Below are positions 11,324 through 22,921 of a stretch of 64,000 bases of DNA, piece after piece; position 1 is the first letter of the stretch; every line of letters starts with the position of its first letter. The DNA lies in contig JABSSW010000080.1 of assembly GCA_018902385.1 (NCBI GenBank), forward strand, positions 62,001 through 126,000, read 5' to 3'. Made by a program: the position numbers and the translations under genes. The notes beneath the pieces were generated by a model. The model saw nothing but the letters and a program-made list of their open reading frames with translations, made no database searches and was not told the origin of the DNA. The stretch comes from Physcia stellaris. Its lineage: Eukaryota; Ascomycota; Lecanoromycetes; Caliciales; Physciaceae.

Positions 11324-13583
11324 ATGTTCAAGAAGAAGCCAAATGTAGGAGTTGTTTGTCCAGGTTGCTAAAAGTCTGACAGCAATTTCAGATCAAGCCG
11401 CTGTCTCCACTGCGATCATCTGATCGAAGAAAAATCGCCGATCAAATCATCTCTAATTTTCAGATCGAGATACCAAAGACCGAGATCGACGACCATGGCG
11501 AGAAAGCCGAGGCTGATCAGGCGTCAAGTAATGCTGGCGTCGGTGCTCTCCGCAATTCACTACTGCCTGACGGCTCGCAATCTGCGCGGTTTACGACTAC
11601 TGCTGGACCAAATCTGAAGCAAGTCTCTGGAACAGTCTACGTTGGTACCTATCCGGGAGATGAGCAGCGGGTCTTATGGATCAAGCTCGATGATAGGCTC
11701 TTACCAAGTGTGTATACGCTTTGGAAACATCCCCGGCTTGTACCCTTGCTCCATACTCCTGATATTGTGCTCCGGAAACTACAGGGTGGGTCTTCTCTGC
11801 CTTTTAAATAACGTTCCGTCCAGTCAGGTGCTTCATGTGTAGATTAGAGGTATGGTAAGATTCGCAAATTCTCTGGTTTGGGTTATGATATCATACATTA
11901 TGGGTAATCCGTCTTTGTGCTAGTTTCCCAAATGCTTATAAAATGTGTCAATAGGTGGAGCCGATCTGATGACTCCAGGATTGGCTGGTCCACCGTTCCC
12001 ATCAAAAGCAACTAAGGGTGCAGTAGTGGCCGTTGCAAGCCTTGAAAAGCCCAGCGTACCTATGGTCGTGGGTATATGTGAGATTGACATTGCTTCGTTA
12101 CAGAGTGTTCAAGGTGCAAAAGGTCACGCTGTCAAAGGCCAGCATTGGGCTGGAGATGAGATCTGGGTTTGGAGTCCATCGGGAAAGTCTGGGCGGGATG
12201 CTCCTGATCAGATCGATGGATGGGACGTTGATGAAGATGCCATTAGTGCAGGTGCCAGGAAAATTTCCCTTGATGATGATGATGAAGATGACTCAGCGGG
12301 GGGAGTTGCCCTTGACGTTAGCGAGGAGCGACAGTCGCAGAGCGAGCCTCGTAACCAGCACGTAGAAGGCGAGGAAGCCGAGCCATACGAGAGAGTTGAT
12401 GTAGAAGAGAAAGAACTCACTACAAAAGGTAAGATACTGCCAAAGCGACTATGAGCAGAAGCAGACATGAAGCAGATTGAGATGTCAGCTAAAATCAAAT
12501 GCAGAAATCGATGACATATTCTGGAAAGCCTTCCTTTACGCAGTCCACCATAACAAAACCACTAACAAGAGCGATCCAAATCACGGCGTCAGCTTCCCAC
12601 TACATCAATCACTAGCTATCTCCAACTTCGTCCTGCCATACCTACCGATTACAAGCCCATCCCAAGCAAGCTCCTTACAAATCAAGAAAACAAGTTGGAA
12701 GAATACCAAGAAATTCATCAAAGCTCTGGACAAAACCAAGCTCTTAAAATCAAAAGACCGCGACGGCGGCGAATGTGTAATTCTCGACATTGACTGGGAC
12801 AACGCTCAAGTCACCACTTTCGTCCCGTACAAGCTCCCCAAGAAATCCACCCCAGGCGGCGAATCCAGCGGAAGCGGCGGCGGAAAAGCCATCGCAGCGG
12901 ACATCTCCCCTCACGACAATTGCATTGGCCAAGAACTAAAAATGATCAACCTATTCAGGCCCAAATCCCAACTCGCTCCCATCTTTGAAGCCGCATCCTC
13001 AGATCCCAAGGGACTGTACCTCCCCAGTGAACTCCGCTCCCTCACATTAGCCTACATCGACTCCGAGCAGCTAGTCTCCGATACGAACAAGCGCCTCGTG
13101 AGAATCGATCCCGTCCTCGCCAATGCTGTCTTCGACGGCTCGTCACCTCTCGACGCCGAGGTCCTCGCCAAAGGCTCAGTGCCCCGCGACGCCCTCGTCG
13201 ACCGCGTCACCACCCTCTGCGCCCCATTCTGGGCGCTCTTGCGCAACAGCGAGACTAGAGAGGAAGTCAAAGCAAAGGCAGGCCAAGCACCCAAAATCCA
13301 CATTACAATGGAAACCCGCTCGGGCAACAAGACGGTAACGAAGCTCTCCGGTGTCGAAGTATTTCATATTAATCCACAGCCGCTGGCGGAGGAGTTGCAG
13401 AAGGCGTGCGCGGGCTCGGCGAGCGTGAATCAGCTGGTTGGCAGTAGTCCGAAAAATCCAGTGCAGGAGATTATGGTGCAGGGTCCGCAGAGAGATGCGG
13501 TTGTAAAGGCGTTGGAGAGGAGGGGCGTGAGAAGGCAGTGGGTTGAGGTGCTGGATAAGACCAAGGGGAAGAAGAAGGGATAG
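11324..13583 (+). CDS. TMA64: Tma64 / eIF2D-type translation factor
   Basis: Ligatin/eIF2D family, involved in tRNA handling and recycling of post-termination 40S ribosomes. Exons 11324-11344, 11392-11785, 11955-12428 and 12505-13583 are GT-AG and phase-consistent, giving 655 residues. The first exon encodes only MFKKKPN; the next continues IKPLSPLRSSDRRKIADQI, the typical family N-terminus, and fixes the start. Order of regions: N-terminal domain, PUA domain (about residues 100-190, with VYVGTYPGDEQRVLWIK before it and GAVVAVASLEKPSVPMVVG within), an acidic linker with a run of D/E near residues 245-255, a winged-helix segment starting IDDIFWKAFLYAV, a SWIB/MDM2-like region, and a C-terminal SUI1 domain ending in KALERRGVRRQWVEVLDK. 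A basic KGKKKG tail closes the protein. It shares a divergent promoter with SEY1. Confidence 0.93.
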
Positions 13584-14208
13584 GGGTGCCGAATGAATCG
13601 AAGGAGAAGACAAAGGAAGCCATGGTTCAAAGAGAGATAACATAGAGGTCCTCTTGTCGAAGCATCATGCCGAGTCCAGTATCCATAGATCCATATCAAT
13701 TCAATGGGACAGCTCCCAGCTTAACACAAAGGACTCTGTATTTCTACACGTTGAAGGCGCCGAGAATAATGCTTGATCGATGCTAAATTAGGTGTCATCA
13801 TGCAATTCCAGAGAGTAAATGCAATGCTCTAAGTCCAATTAATCTGAAATAGGGCCGAATGTATAAGAGGACTGATGTTCTCTCCGTGCGTTAGACGGAG
13901 TAAAGACACCAATGCAAAGCAAGCCAATCAGAGCGTGCTTATGAAACACCTTTGCCGTGGCATAAGGATCTTTTTTTTTCTCTGCACTCATCGCCAAGCA
14001 TACTACCATAGCGATTTCTTTAGGTCTTGATTTCGCAGCTCGTGGTCATCCATTAGATTTCCTGGTTTACTACGTTCAGAAGCGTTAGGACGCTTGTGCA
14101 GAAACGCCTCCGCTGTGTAATTCACTGAGAGACTCGACTATCCGATGCCTAACCGTGGCGCTGCGATATCTACATGGCCCATCGTCCTCAACGAAGAGCA
14201 ATAACCCA
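13584..14208. other. Intergenic, nothing recognised
   Basis: This 625-bp stretch lies between the convergent ends of TMA64 and the HET-like gene. It holds a T-run near 13970 and no gene-like frame. It probably contains both 3' UTRs. Confidence 0.5.
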
Positions 14209-15501
14209 CTACAATTCATACTTGATCCCGCGATATTCACAATACCTCAGTAATTGGGCCTTTTCGCTGGGGTAACTGGTTTCGATCCAATTTAAGCCCT
14301 CTTGCAACCCACATCCAGAGACCCACTTCAAGCCCAGAACGGGAAACAGCGCTCTGGCTTGATCTATCTCGACGTCACACTGCCGATTCTCGCATCCCCA
14401 GAAGATTTCTCGAAAGATGTCTGGCTCATACGAGCCTGGCCGACAGAGATATCCCAGCCAATTACGAAAACCAGGGGGTACGGGTCTCAGCGGGACAATG
14501 CGAGCGAAGAGGTGAAAATAGCGATGATTCTCATTATTGACGATCTCGTAAAGAAAGGTGATAATCTCGTCCAGATCGAAGGAGGCGTCCTCGGTCTTTA
14601 AAATGACTCGCTTCGCAAGCTTTGCCTCGGTGAATGGCCAAAGGCGGTTAATCCACCGACCCAGTGAAAGGGTCACAGCAACGTCGATCATACTACCAGA
14701 TCGCAGCCGCAAAAGAAGACTGTCAAGACACACGACCTTGTCTGCCCGTGTGTATATCTTTTGTAGGCAGTTGATAATGTCAATCCGCAACGATTGTGTC
14801 TTAGCTTTCTCGGCTGCTGACATGTCTTCATAGACTTCTGGCATTGCAAGAACATCGACCCAGAGCCACTCTGCATCGCATCGATGAAAGAACTTCTGGA
14901 AGTGGTGGTATGCGATTCCCTTCTTCCTTAAATCGAGCTCTACCGGACCCCATGCGTCCTTGGTCATCCAACCCATCGTCTCGCCCCAAACGTGCGAGAG
15001 GACGGCATAGCCGTCTTTTCGAAGCATGAACTTTCCTCTCGCATTGACGCAAAGCGCTTCTTCCCGTTCTATAGATTCTCTCACCATCGACATTGGGGGT
15101 TTCACAAATGAGTCCAGTCCGGTGAAGAAATCGAAGAGTAGGACTGTGGGCTTGGGCAGTTCCCGCCAAATTGCCGAAAATTTACAGCGGAGAAGCAAAC
15201 TCACGGTGACCCAAATTTGGATGGGCATGAGAAATCCAGCGGTAGTTGCAATTATGGCGTAGATCCCAAGTCGACTTTGTAGCTTACTCCTTAGATTCTT
15301 GGAAATCCGATTAAAAGCTGGTCCGCAAGGCTCATCGGAGCCCAGCTGGCCACTACGTGGAACAAGTCGGTCCATGATACCTTTTACTTCTTCAACAGTC
15401 CAACTGTTAAGCTCCATCTTCGATACACGCCTTGCACGGACTGCAATGTTGCGCTCATATTCCTGGATGAGTTCGGCGACCGCTGCGCTGTCTCTTGACA
15501 T
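14209..15501 (-). CDS. HET-like protein with membrane segment
   Basis: Single-exon, 430 residues. The middle matches the core of HET-type (heterokaryon incompatibility) domains: YAVLSHVWGE at residues 165-174, EWLWVDVLAMP at 211-221, then RIDIINCLQKIYTRADKVV followed by a Leu-rich stretch. This order (SHVWG, W-W/I-DV, IY-RAD) is the HET-domain signature, though diverged. A hydrophobic segment at about residues 78-104 could be a membrane anchor, which is unusual for the family. The closest relative in the window is the HET-like/ankyrin gene at 34853-37708, which shares PVLGLKW and the whole HET block. This protein stops about 40 residues after PVLGLKW and lacks the ankyrin tail. HET proteins trigger programmed cell death on non-self recognition. 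That role is inferred from family only. Confidence 0.75.
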   Translation of the reverse strand: MSRDSAAVAELIQEYERNIAVRARRVSKMELNSWTVEEVKGIMDRLVPRSGQLGSDEPCGPAFNRISKNLRSKLQSRLGIYAIIATTAGFLMPIQIWVTVSLLLRCKFSAIWRELPKPTVLLFDFFTGLDSFVKPPMSMVRESIEREEALCVNARGKFMLRKDGYAVLSHVWGETMGWMTKDAWGPVELDLRKKGIAYHHFQKFFHRCDAEWLWVDVLAMPEVYEDMSAAEKAKTQSLRIDIINCLQKIYTRADKVVCLDSLLLRLRSGSMIDVAVTLSLGRWINRLWPFTEAKLAKRVILKTEDASFDLDEIITFLYEIVNNENHRYFHLFARIVPLRPVPPGFRNWLGYLCRPGSYEPDIFREIFWGCENRQCDVEIDQARALFPVLGLKWVSGCGLQEGLNWIETSYPSEKAQLLRYCEYRGIKYEL

Positions 15502-15760
15502 TCTGGGCCGCAGCGATTCGGTGGCGTTGATGTGATATTATGCAGGAAGCGAAAGGTATACGTGCAATGTTTCTCGTTATACGGAGTCGTGAGACCTCAT
15601 CATCTCAGACATGGAGGCATTCAAGGTTGGGAGAGGTGGTTATTATTATTTGAACCTGATTGGACGCCACATCCAGTGTAACCCCTCCATTGGGTGATCG
15701 TCCAAAGACGATCAGGACAGCCTCGTGAGACAACTCCAAAACTAAGGGCGATAAAACCCT

Positions 15761-16132
15761 TTGAAAGTCACTTACGAAGGCAGTACCCAACTAGAAGGAA
15801 ACTACGGTCGAGTCATAGACATCAGAATATTAGAAACTACCATAACAATGCCGGCATCCTCCTGGCTACCCGTATACGAAGTATTGATCCGTCACGGCAT
15901 CAACCACACCACAGCCAAAGATATTGCGAAGAACGATCTTCGCTTTTGGGAGCTCGAGAGGATAGACCTTCTGCTCAAAAAGATCAAGGCTCCCCATCGC
16001 GGCTATTGTTACTTTCAATCTCCCTTCTTCAAGCCTTCTCAGTTTAACCCAGTACAAGAATTCTTCCTTAGCGTGAGATGCAGAGCTTGGCGTCCGAAAA
16101 TTAGAATTACAGCATTATCGATAATTGAATGA
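15761..16132 (+). CDS. Possible gene fragment at the edge of AT-rich block 1
   Basis: The open frame is 123 codons with ordinary composition, ending a few bases after the transition to AT-rich DNA near 16110. A better start may be the ATG at 15848 (MPASSWLPVYEVLIRHGIN). The predicted protein is rich in aromatic and basic residues and resembles nothing I know. The last codons (ALSIIE) already lie in the altered composition, so this may be the 5' part of a gene cut by the transposon block. It may also be chance. Confidence 0.25.
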   Translation: MKVTYEGSTQLEGNYGRVIDIRILETTITMPASSWLPVYEVLIRHGINHTTAKDIAKNDLRFWELERIDLLLKKIKAPHRGYCYFQSPFFKPSQFNPVQEFFLSVRCRAWRPKIRITALSIIE

Positions 16133-16316
16133 TCATGATGAATTCAACGAAAATGAAAATAATCACGATGTTTTCGAACAAAAAATTGATAATTCAATTG
16201 AGCGAATACAAAATAATTACGAAAAGCAAATTCACGATTGTAAAAAATGTCTGAATTGCAAATTGTTAAAGTGAAAAAGTGAAAAATTGACGAAAATGCG
16301 ATTTTGACTGAAAAAA

Positions 16317-16640
16317 TGTAAATATGTTTGAATGTCGCATAGTGTATATATATGCAAATAAAAAATCAATATTTTAATGAAACGAATTTGATTGAATGAT
16401 TTAACGATTAAAATTGTAAATAAACATTTTTTATTCAAAATTATTTGAAATTTCGAATTCGAATCGCGATAATAATTATTTGATTTTGAAATTTATAAAA
16501 ATTAATTAAAATTAAAGTCAAATTCAATTGAACGATTGAAAAATTTTCAAAATAATCGCATTGATAATTTGAAATTCATGTTAACATGTGAAATGTAATA
16601 AACAACAAACATCATTTTTTTGAATTGTTGTGACAACGTT
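16317..16640 (-). repeat. LTR-like segment, copy 1 (homologous to 59815-60160)
   Basis: It shares with block 3 a series of landmarks in order: TATATATGCAAATAAA, AATCAAT, TTTAACGATTAAAATTG, a TTTTTATTCAAAA run, TGTTAACATGTGAAATGTAATA and AACAACAAACATCATTTTTTTG. Read on the minus strand it would start TG and end CA. The block 3 copy sits just downstream of a minus-strand gypsy integrase/chromodomain remnant, as a 3' LTR would. Boundaries are approximate. Confidence 0.5.
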
Positions 16641-18936
16641 GAAAATTGATGTTGAACGCAAAACAAAAAAAAACAATAATTGAAATGTTGACGAAACAAC
16701 GACGATTGCACAAAAAAATGATAAAACAAAATCGTGACGAAATAATGTACGAATCGAAAAAAAAAAATTGAAAACGTCGATCGAAAAAATAAAAACGATG
16801 TAATGATATTGTCGAAACGAATAATGAAAAAAAAAAACGAAAAAAAAAAAAATGAAAAAAATCGAAAAAAAAAACGAATCGAACAAATGTTTCGACAAAT
16901 TTCTTGATTTGAATTGTAAAAAAAAAAAAAACGCAACAAATCGTAAAATTGTTAATGATTAAAAAAAAAAAATTGAAAAAAATCGAAAAAAAGCGATTTC
17001 AACAAATGTTTCGACAGATTTTTTGATTTGAAATGAAAAAAAAAAAAAAAAAACGTAACAAATCGTAAAATTGTTATTGATTAAAAAAAATTAATTTCAT
17101 GTATTGATGTCGAAAATTATTCATTTCGTCGTCATCGAAAACACGATCGCACGATCACAATTAAACGTGTATGAAATTTACGACGTGATAAAAATTCAAA
17201 AACGCGTTGAATCGTGTCAAAAATACGTTTTTCAAATTCAGAATTTCGTATTACAATTCATCGTCAAAATGTGAAAAATGAACGATTTTGTATTGTGCTG
17301 AATGAAAAACAAAAATTGAAATAAATGAAAAGAAAATTGCGAAAACGACGATTTTTGAATTAAACGAACGTGCGAAAAAATTTTTTTTCGATTTCGAAAC
17401 ATCAATTCACGACATGACGATCATGAAACAACAATTGAAATAAAATGTTTGTTTTCAAATTGACTTTTGAATTTTTTTTTTTTTTCATTCATAATTGACG
17501 CTGTATCGATGCGAAAAAAAAAATGTGATTTTACGAATACATACATTATGACGTTTTATTTGAAACGATTATTTTTGACAATTGACGCAATTGTGTGAAT
17601 TGTGCAATTGTCATTGTTGAAACGTTTTTTTTCGCGCAAAAACAAAACGTTTTCATCGTATCATTTTTAATTTTCGAATTGTCATCGCAAAAATTTATCG
17701 AAATGCGATCGTCGTAATGATTTTTTATTTCATTCAAATATTTGTTCGTTTTTTTTCATTCATTTTGCGTCAAAAATATTCAAATATTTGTTTTTCAAAT
17801 TTAAATTCGTTTCAATCATGTTCATTTTCGATCGAATTTTTTTGAATAATGTGTTTCGCAAATAATTTTTTCTTGAAATTATGATATCATTGTTTAACGT
17901 TTTAACAATATCGTCAATTTTATTCATTTCATTTAAAAAATTTCGCTTTTCATTTTGAAAAAGTAATCGTAAATTTTTTTTTCGTCGTTATAGATTTTAT
18001 TTTTCAAAATTCAAATCATTGTTTTCGTTTTTTGCATTTGAATTCAAACGTGTTGTCGAAAACATATTCGAACAAATGAATTAAAAAAAAATCGCGATGT
18101 ATGTGATCAACAACAAAAAAAACAAAATGTACAAACGAATGATAACGACATTGTTATAAAAAAAAATCGACGAATTTTATGACAAGAAAAAAGAAAAAAA
18201 TCAAATGAAATTTGAGCAAACGTTTCAAAAAAAGAAAAAAATAAAATTTGAACAAAATACGCAAAAAAATGAACAAATTGATTCAAATTAAAAACAACAA
18301 TGCTCGACAACAAAAATAAAATGATTTTTTCATAATACATTGCAAAACACGTTTTGTCGAAATTTTTAATGTTTTATTTCAACATTGTAAAATATTGTAC
18401 GTAATCAATGACAAATGTTTATAAATGTAAAAATTAATTTCTATGTGAAAAATTTGTTGTCAATGTGATAAAAACGTTTGTTTCACGATTAAAATTCGAA
18501 ACGACGATAATTTATTTCAACGACGATTCATTGTAAAAATGAAAATAACGTTTACATCATTGATTGCAAAATTTTTTTTTCGACAACGTTGTTCATTTTG
18601 CATTTCAATTGCATAACATTTTGTACGAAATCAACGACATATGTGTATGAATGTCAAAATCAAATTTCGTGTGAATAACATGTTGTCACAACGTTTAAAT
18701 CGTTCGTTTTTTGACGTTTTACAAAATTCGTCATCATATTTTTAAAATTGTGATTAACATTTTTCATTATCAGTTATATCGATTTCGATGTTTAGTTTTT
18801 ACAAACAATTGCAATTTTTGAATTTCACGAATTGAAATTGATAATTTTACGTTTCAAAATGTTCATTTTTACGTTCAAATTGCAAAAATCAAATTTTTCG
18901 TTCAAATAAATATCGTTTGATTTTTGATTTGATCAT

Positions 18937-18993
18937 TGTTGCAATTGCAATTGCAATTGTTCATTTCAATGCAATTGCAATTGCAATTGCAAT
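18937..18993. repeat. Microsatellite of TTGCAA/CAATTG units
   Basis: Two runs of the 6-bp unit GCAATT (three and four copies) are separated by TTCATTTCAAT. The unit is close to palindromic. No function is inferred. Confidence 0.8.
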
Positions 18994-20995
18994 TTCTAAT
19001 AAAATGTATATACAAGAATTTTTTTAGCGTGCATTTCATATTAACGCATTTTTAAAAATTTTTGTCGTTGATTGATTGCAATCATTTGTGTTAAAATGTT
19101 TGATCGAAATGATCGTATTCGTGAACAAAATTCAACGATTCAATCGTCGTTTGTCGCATATCGCGTACATGTATTAACGCATGAACGTAATTTATTTTTC
19201 AAAGTTTTTTGATCATTGTTTATTTCAAAATAAAAAAATTCAAAAATTGTTATTTTTTTTTCAATGCGAAATTTTTTTCAACACGTGAATTACAAATTGT
19301 GAATGATCAAATCATTCAAAATCGAAAATCGAACGATTATTTTCGAATTTTTAATGCATAAACGTGTTTTATTTTTCAACGTTCGCTAATCGTTATTTAT
19401 TTCAATATAAAAAAGTTCAAAAATGATCAAATTTTTTCAAATGCGAAAATTTTTTAAACACGTGAATTACAAATTGTTGCGATGAAATCATTCAAAATCG
19501 AAAAATCAAATTTTCATTTTTCAATATATAATTTTTTTTTTTCGAAAAAATTGTTTGACATTCAGATAAAGTTTTTGCGCATTATTTTTCATATAATTTT
19601 TTTTTTTTTTTTTTTCGTTCGCACAATTTTTTTTTTTTTGATTTCATTGTTTCAGATTTGTCGTTCGCATTTCATTTCAATTGTAAAAATCGACGATCAA
19701 ATCGTCACAATTAAAAATTATCGAAAATTTGAAATGATATATGTTCAGAAATGAAAAAAGCGAAAAATGATTGATTGTTATTATTATCAAAACACAAACA
19801 AAAAATATTCAAACGATTTTATTATGAATTCAAAATGTACATATTTGTTTATCGATAACATATTGTTCAAAAACAATTTCATTTGTCAAATTTGATTTTT
19901 ATCGCGATTTTTTTGATATTTTTATTAATGTCGTTAATTTTTTTTTTCGTCGACGATTTTGTTTGACGTTCGTCAAAACAATGAAATCGATTTGCAATTG
20001 AATAATTGCGTTCGAATGACAAATTTCGTCGAAATTCAAAAAAATGAAAATGCAACGTTTTTTGTTCAATGATATTTTTACGATTTCGATCGTGATAATC
20101 AACGTGTTGTTTCACGTGATAATCAAAATGTCAATAATTCAATAAAAATATTGTATTTTGTTTTTTTTAAGTTTATTACATCATTGAATAATTGAATAAC
20201 AAATTTTTTTTTTGAATACGTTTACAAATTTTCGAAATACGCTAAAAGAAATTTTTTTTTCGACGAAATCGATAATCATTTTTTTGTTGACAAAATTTTT
20301 CACATAACGATCAATTATATTATTGTATTCGATGAACAATATTAATGATTCATTTTATTGCGTTTTCATTTACGATTTATAATTAATGAATCGATTTGAT
20401 TTTTAATTTTCGATCAAATTGTCAATTTTAATTTTATCGATTTCACGACACGTTCGTTTACGATATTTTCATTTTCGTTCACAAATCGTTTGAACGAAAC
20501 GATATCGATTTCAAAACGTTTTATTTTTTCGAATTTTTTCAAAATTCAAATTTTTTTTTTCGACAATTTTTTTTTAAACATTATTTACATCGATTATTTT
20601 ATTCAAACTAATTGTCGTCAATCGAACGCAACAATTTTTTTCGATTTTTTTTTCAATCTGTTTCAAACATAAATTCAGAAAGAAAAAATTTTCGAAATCA
20701 CGTTTTTCAATAGAACACAACCTATAAAAAAATATCTATCGTTCCCTCTACAAAAAGTTTACTTCCTTATTGGGTTAGACCAATCTTGGCGAAGAACATC
20801 AAAGTTTTGGTGCAGCTTTTTCGCACTTTGCACACCAACCAAGAACTTGATATGATTTTTGTTTATGTAGTCAAAGTTGTAGAGTTTAATGAGGGGAATC
20901 CAATACTGTAGCGTTTGTTAAATTCTGACGTGGGCGCATCGAGTTATTGAATTGCGGAGTTTTGATCGCATACAAATTGATGGATTCGGGGTTCG

Positions 20996-21739
20996 ATGAT
21001 CCAAACACCAACAACAACATCAACTTCAACTCCATATCAACTCAACCACGAGAATTTCAACGAATCCCAACAAATCATGCAGCTGACGTTGGATTTAGGC
21101 CTTCCTACTACGGCGCGTTCGCGTGGTGCAGCAAATCGCCATGCCAAAGAGCGAGAGAAACGGGGTGCTCTCCAGAAACTTACTCTTACTCCTACTTCTA
21201 CCTTTACTTCTGCTGCTGCATCGATCGAAATCAGCGCTCCCTACGAATGTCATTCAATGACTGTTACACCTCAAACACCCGTCGAGTTTCGAGAGCCTCA
21301 CTACACAATCAATGGCCGAAATGGAATGATGTTGGATAGACAAGAGCCTGGAATCTACCCGGTCCCACAGCCAGCTATTATTCAGGATCCAATGACTAAA
21401 GCACGTCCCATGTTTGACGTTGCATTCGATGTTTCAAAGGTTAAGACACATACGCGTTCTCAAGTGGAATCACAGCAAAAACAGCTGCAAAAAGATCAGG
21501 AAGCTTGGGAGGGTCAGATCTTTCAATACTTTTGGCGACTGGAACGATCTGAAATCATAAGAATCAATGGAGAACTTTCTTCGGATCTCGAATATCGTCT
21601 AGCGCGTTCTTTAGGTGTTTTGTTGGAAGATCATTGTCGTTTTCAGGCTTGGGTAGCGTTCTGTATGGAGTGGATACGCTCATTGCAAATGGAAGACGCA
21701 TTACTCTTCTCTTTCTACCGCTGTTCGAGCCAACGATGA
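20996..21739 (+). CDS. Hypothetical protein, 5' part of a broken or spliced gene
   Basis: An open frame of 247 codons with ordinary composition, set in a 2-kb island between two AT-rich blocks. It begins MIQTPTTTSTSTPYQLNHEN, has a basic stretch (RSRGAANRHAKEREKRGALQ), then a helical Q/E/K-rich segment (SQVESQQKQLQKDQEAW), and ends ...EDALLFSFYRCSSQR. The next frame (21753-22175) is coding-like and extends upstream of its own ATG past the stop of this one. The two are probably one gene split by an unrecognised intron or a frameshift near 21715-21735. The family is unknown. Confidence 0.4.
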   Translation: MIQTPTTTSTSTPYQLNHENFNESQQIMQLTLDLGLPTTARSRGAANRHAKEREKRGALQKLTLTPTSTFTSAAASIEISAPYECHSMTVTPQTPVEFREPHYTINGRNGMMLDRQEPGIYPVPQPAIIQDPMTKARPMFDVAFDVSKVKTHTRSQVESQQKQLQKDQEAWEGQIFQYFWRLERSEIIRINGELSSDLEYRLARSLGVLLEDHCRFQAWVAFCMEWIRSLQMEDALLFSFYRCSSQR

Positions 21740-21752
21740 GGACGGAATTCGC

Positions 21753-22175
21753 TTGCATATGAGGGAGGAAATAGTCAGACATAGCAGCCGTTTTCTTCTT
21801 AAATCGTTGACGAAATACGCCTGCAATGCAATGCAAAGAAAGAGATGGAAACTTGATCCTCCACACAATATTCCAACTCGCCAAGAAATTCAGCTTGCAA
21901 AGGATATGAAGCGGGCGAAAGAGGCGAACGAAAGAGTAGATGCGGAGGCAGCAAGAATAGAAAGGGAAAGGCATTCAGCTTGGCCAGACGAGTCGAATGA
22001 TTCTGATGAGTCGGACGATACATATATGACCGACGAATCGATCGATTCTGACAATCGTTCTGACGACGACGAAGGAGTGCAATGGAGCGAGTTGGTTGAA
22101 TTGAGAACCGAAGCAGACGAGCATAAATGGAAGCAAAAAAGAGAGCTTTACTCGAGTATGCCATGGTCGATATAA
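21753..22175 (+). CDS. Hypothetical protein, 3' part (acidic, Ser/Asp-rich)
   Basis: A 140-codon frame reading VRANDEDGIRLHMREEIVRH upstream of and through its first ATG. It has a basic/helical region (QEIQLAKDMKRAKEANERVD) and a strongly acidic stretch of D/E/S residues around DESNDSDESDDTYMTDES. It ends SMPWSI 12 bp before a 12-bp minisatellite. Most likely this continues the frame at 20996. No domain is recognised. Confidence 0.4.
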   Translation: MHMREEIVRHSSRFLLKSLTKYACNAMQRKRWKLDPPHNIPTRQEIQLAKDMKRAKEANERVDAEAARIERERHSAWPDESNDSDESDDTYMTDESIDSDNRSDDDEGVQWSELVELRTEADEHKWKQKRELYSSMPWSI

Positions 22176-22187
22176 CCTCCACGAATT

Positions 22188-22278
22188 GCCTTATCAAATG
22201 CTCCACCAAATGCTCCACCAAATGCCTCAGCAAATGCCTCACCGAATGCCTCACCGAATGCCTCACCGAATGCCTCCA
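22188..22278 (+). repeat. Minisatellite, 12-bp unit, about 8 copies
   Basis: Tandem copies of AATGCCTCACCG with variants AATGCTCCACCA and AATGCCTCAGCA. The last three full copies are identical. Because 12 is divisible by 3, one plus frame gives repeats of MPHR and the minus strand gives repeats such as EAFG. It lies just after the stop codon at 22175 and before a repeated 50-bp element. Confidence 0.9.
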
Positions 22279-22285
22279 TGCGCGG

Positions 22286-22345
22286 ATCACTTCCGCAGGC
22301 ATACACCGATGCAAAGACTGCAGATTCGAGCTTTTGGGGTCTTAA
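22286..22345 (+). repeat. Dispersed short repeat, copy 1 of 3
   Basis: The segment GCATACACCGATGCAAAG followed by CTGCAGATTCGAGCTTTT recurs at 52776-52832 with two or three substitutions, and a weaker copy lies at 52354-52400. In both main places a GC-moderate, tandem-repeat-bearing patch adjoins an AT-rich block. Confidence 0.75.
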
Positions 22346-22921
22346 TAAGCCAGAAGACCTCGCTGGAGAAACAGGCCCGATTTGTATGGCATATTCTCGA
22401 TATCTCCGCCGCAGATGGCCAGGCCAGTCAGAATTCTGGGACCAGCATATGTACATAGTATCCAGAATGGCCAATATCAGGGCAAATACATCCTGATACC
22501 CTATTGCGCTATACCCAATCGAGAACCATGATATGCTTCGAAGATGTGGTCAAATGACTGCAATTTCTGCAGTTCAGACTCCATGCCTGGCATTCAGACT
22601 CTCATTCAGATTCTCAAGTTGATTTGCGGCACTCTTTCCTGATCTGGCTAGCTCAGGGTCTACTTGGCGCCTCATCATCGAACGTAATGCGCCATACAGT
22701 TGCTTCGCATCTTGCACCCCAATCAACAACCACTTATGATTCTCACTTATCTAGCCAAAATTGTAATACGAAATGAGCGCATTCCAACGCCGTAGAAATA
22801 ACAGAAATCGGTTCATTATCGCAATAGTTCTGGGGCTTCGAAAACTACGTCGTTGCCAACTTTGTGCCCGCTCCGGATTCTGCAATCTTATCAGATCTGG
22901 CCCTAACCCTGAGATTTCCCG
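22346..22921. other. Ordinary-composition spacer, no gene seen
   Basis: About 575 bp between the repeat and AT-rich block 2. No frame stands out. The transition to AT-rich sequence is abrupt near 22922, where AAGTTTTTTT/AAAAAAACTT forms a perfect inverted repeat. Confidence 0.5.

Larger units (their letters stand above)
16110..20700. other. AT-rich hypermutated block 1
   Basis: Over 4.6 kb C and G are very scarce, and those left are almost all in CpA, TpG or CpG. CpC, CpT, GpG and ApG are nearly absent. Long A and T runs are common. No intact gene is present; open frames are low-complexity F/K/N/I/R strings. The left part contains an LTR-like segment shared with block 3. It is interpreted as decayed transposon DNA. 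Confidence 0.85.

Noticed and set aside
16547-16939. 130-codon Phe-rich minus-strand frame that looks like a membrane protein
   Set aside because: It is antisense to A-runs in hypermutated DNA. The Phe strings are simply TTT codons, and part of it matches the LTR-like repeat.
15400-20996. Horizontal transfer as the cause of the composition change
   Set aside because: The change is explained by a C-to-T process with a defined context acting on recognisable transposons, so foreign origin is not needed.
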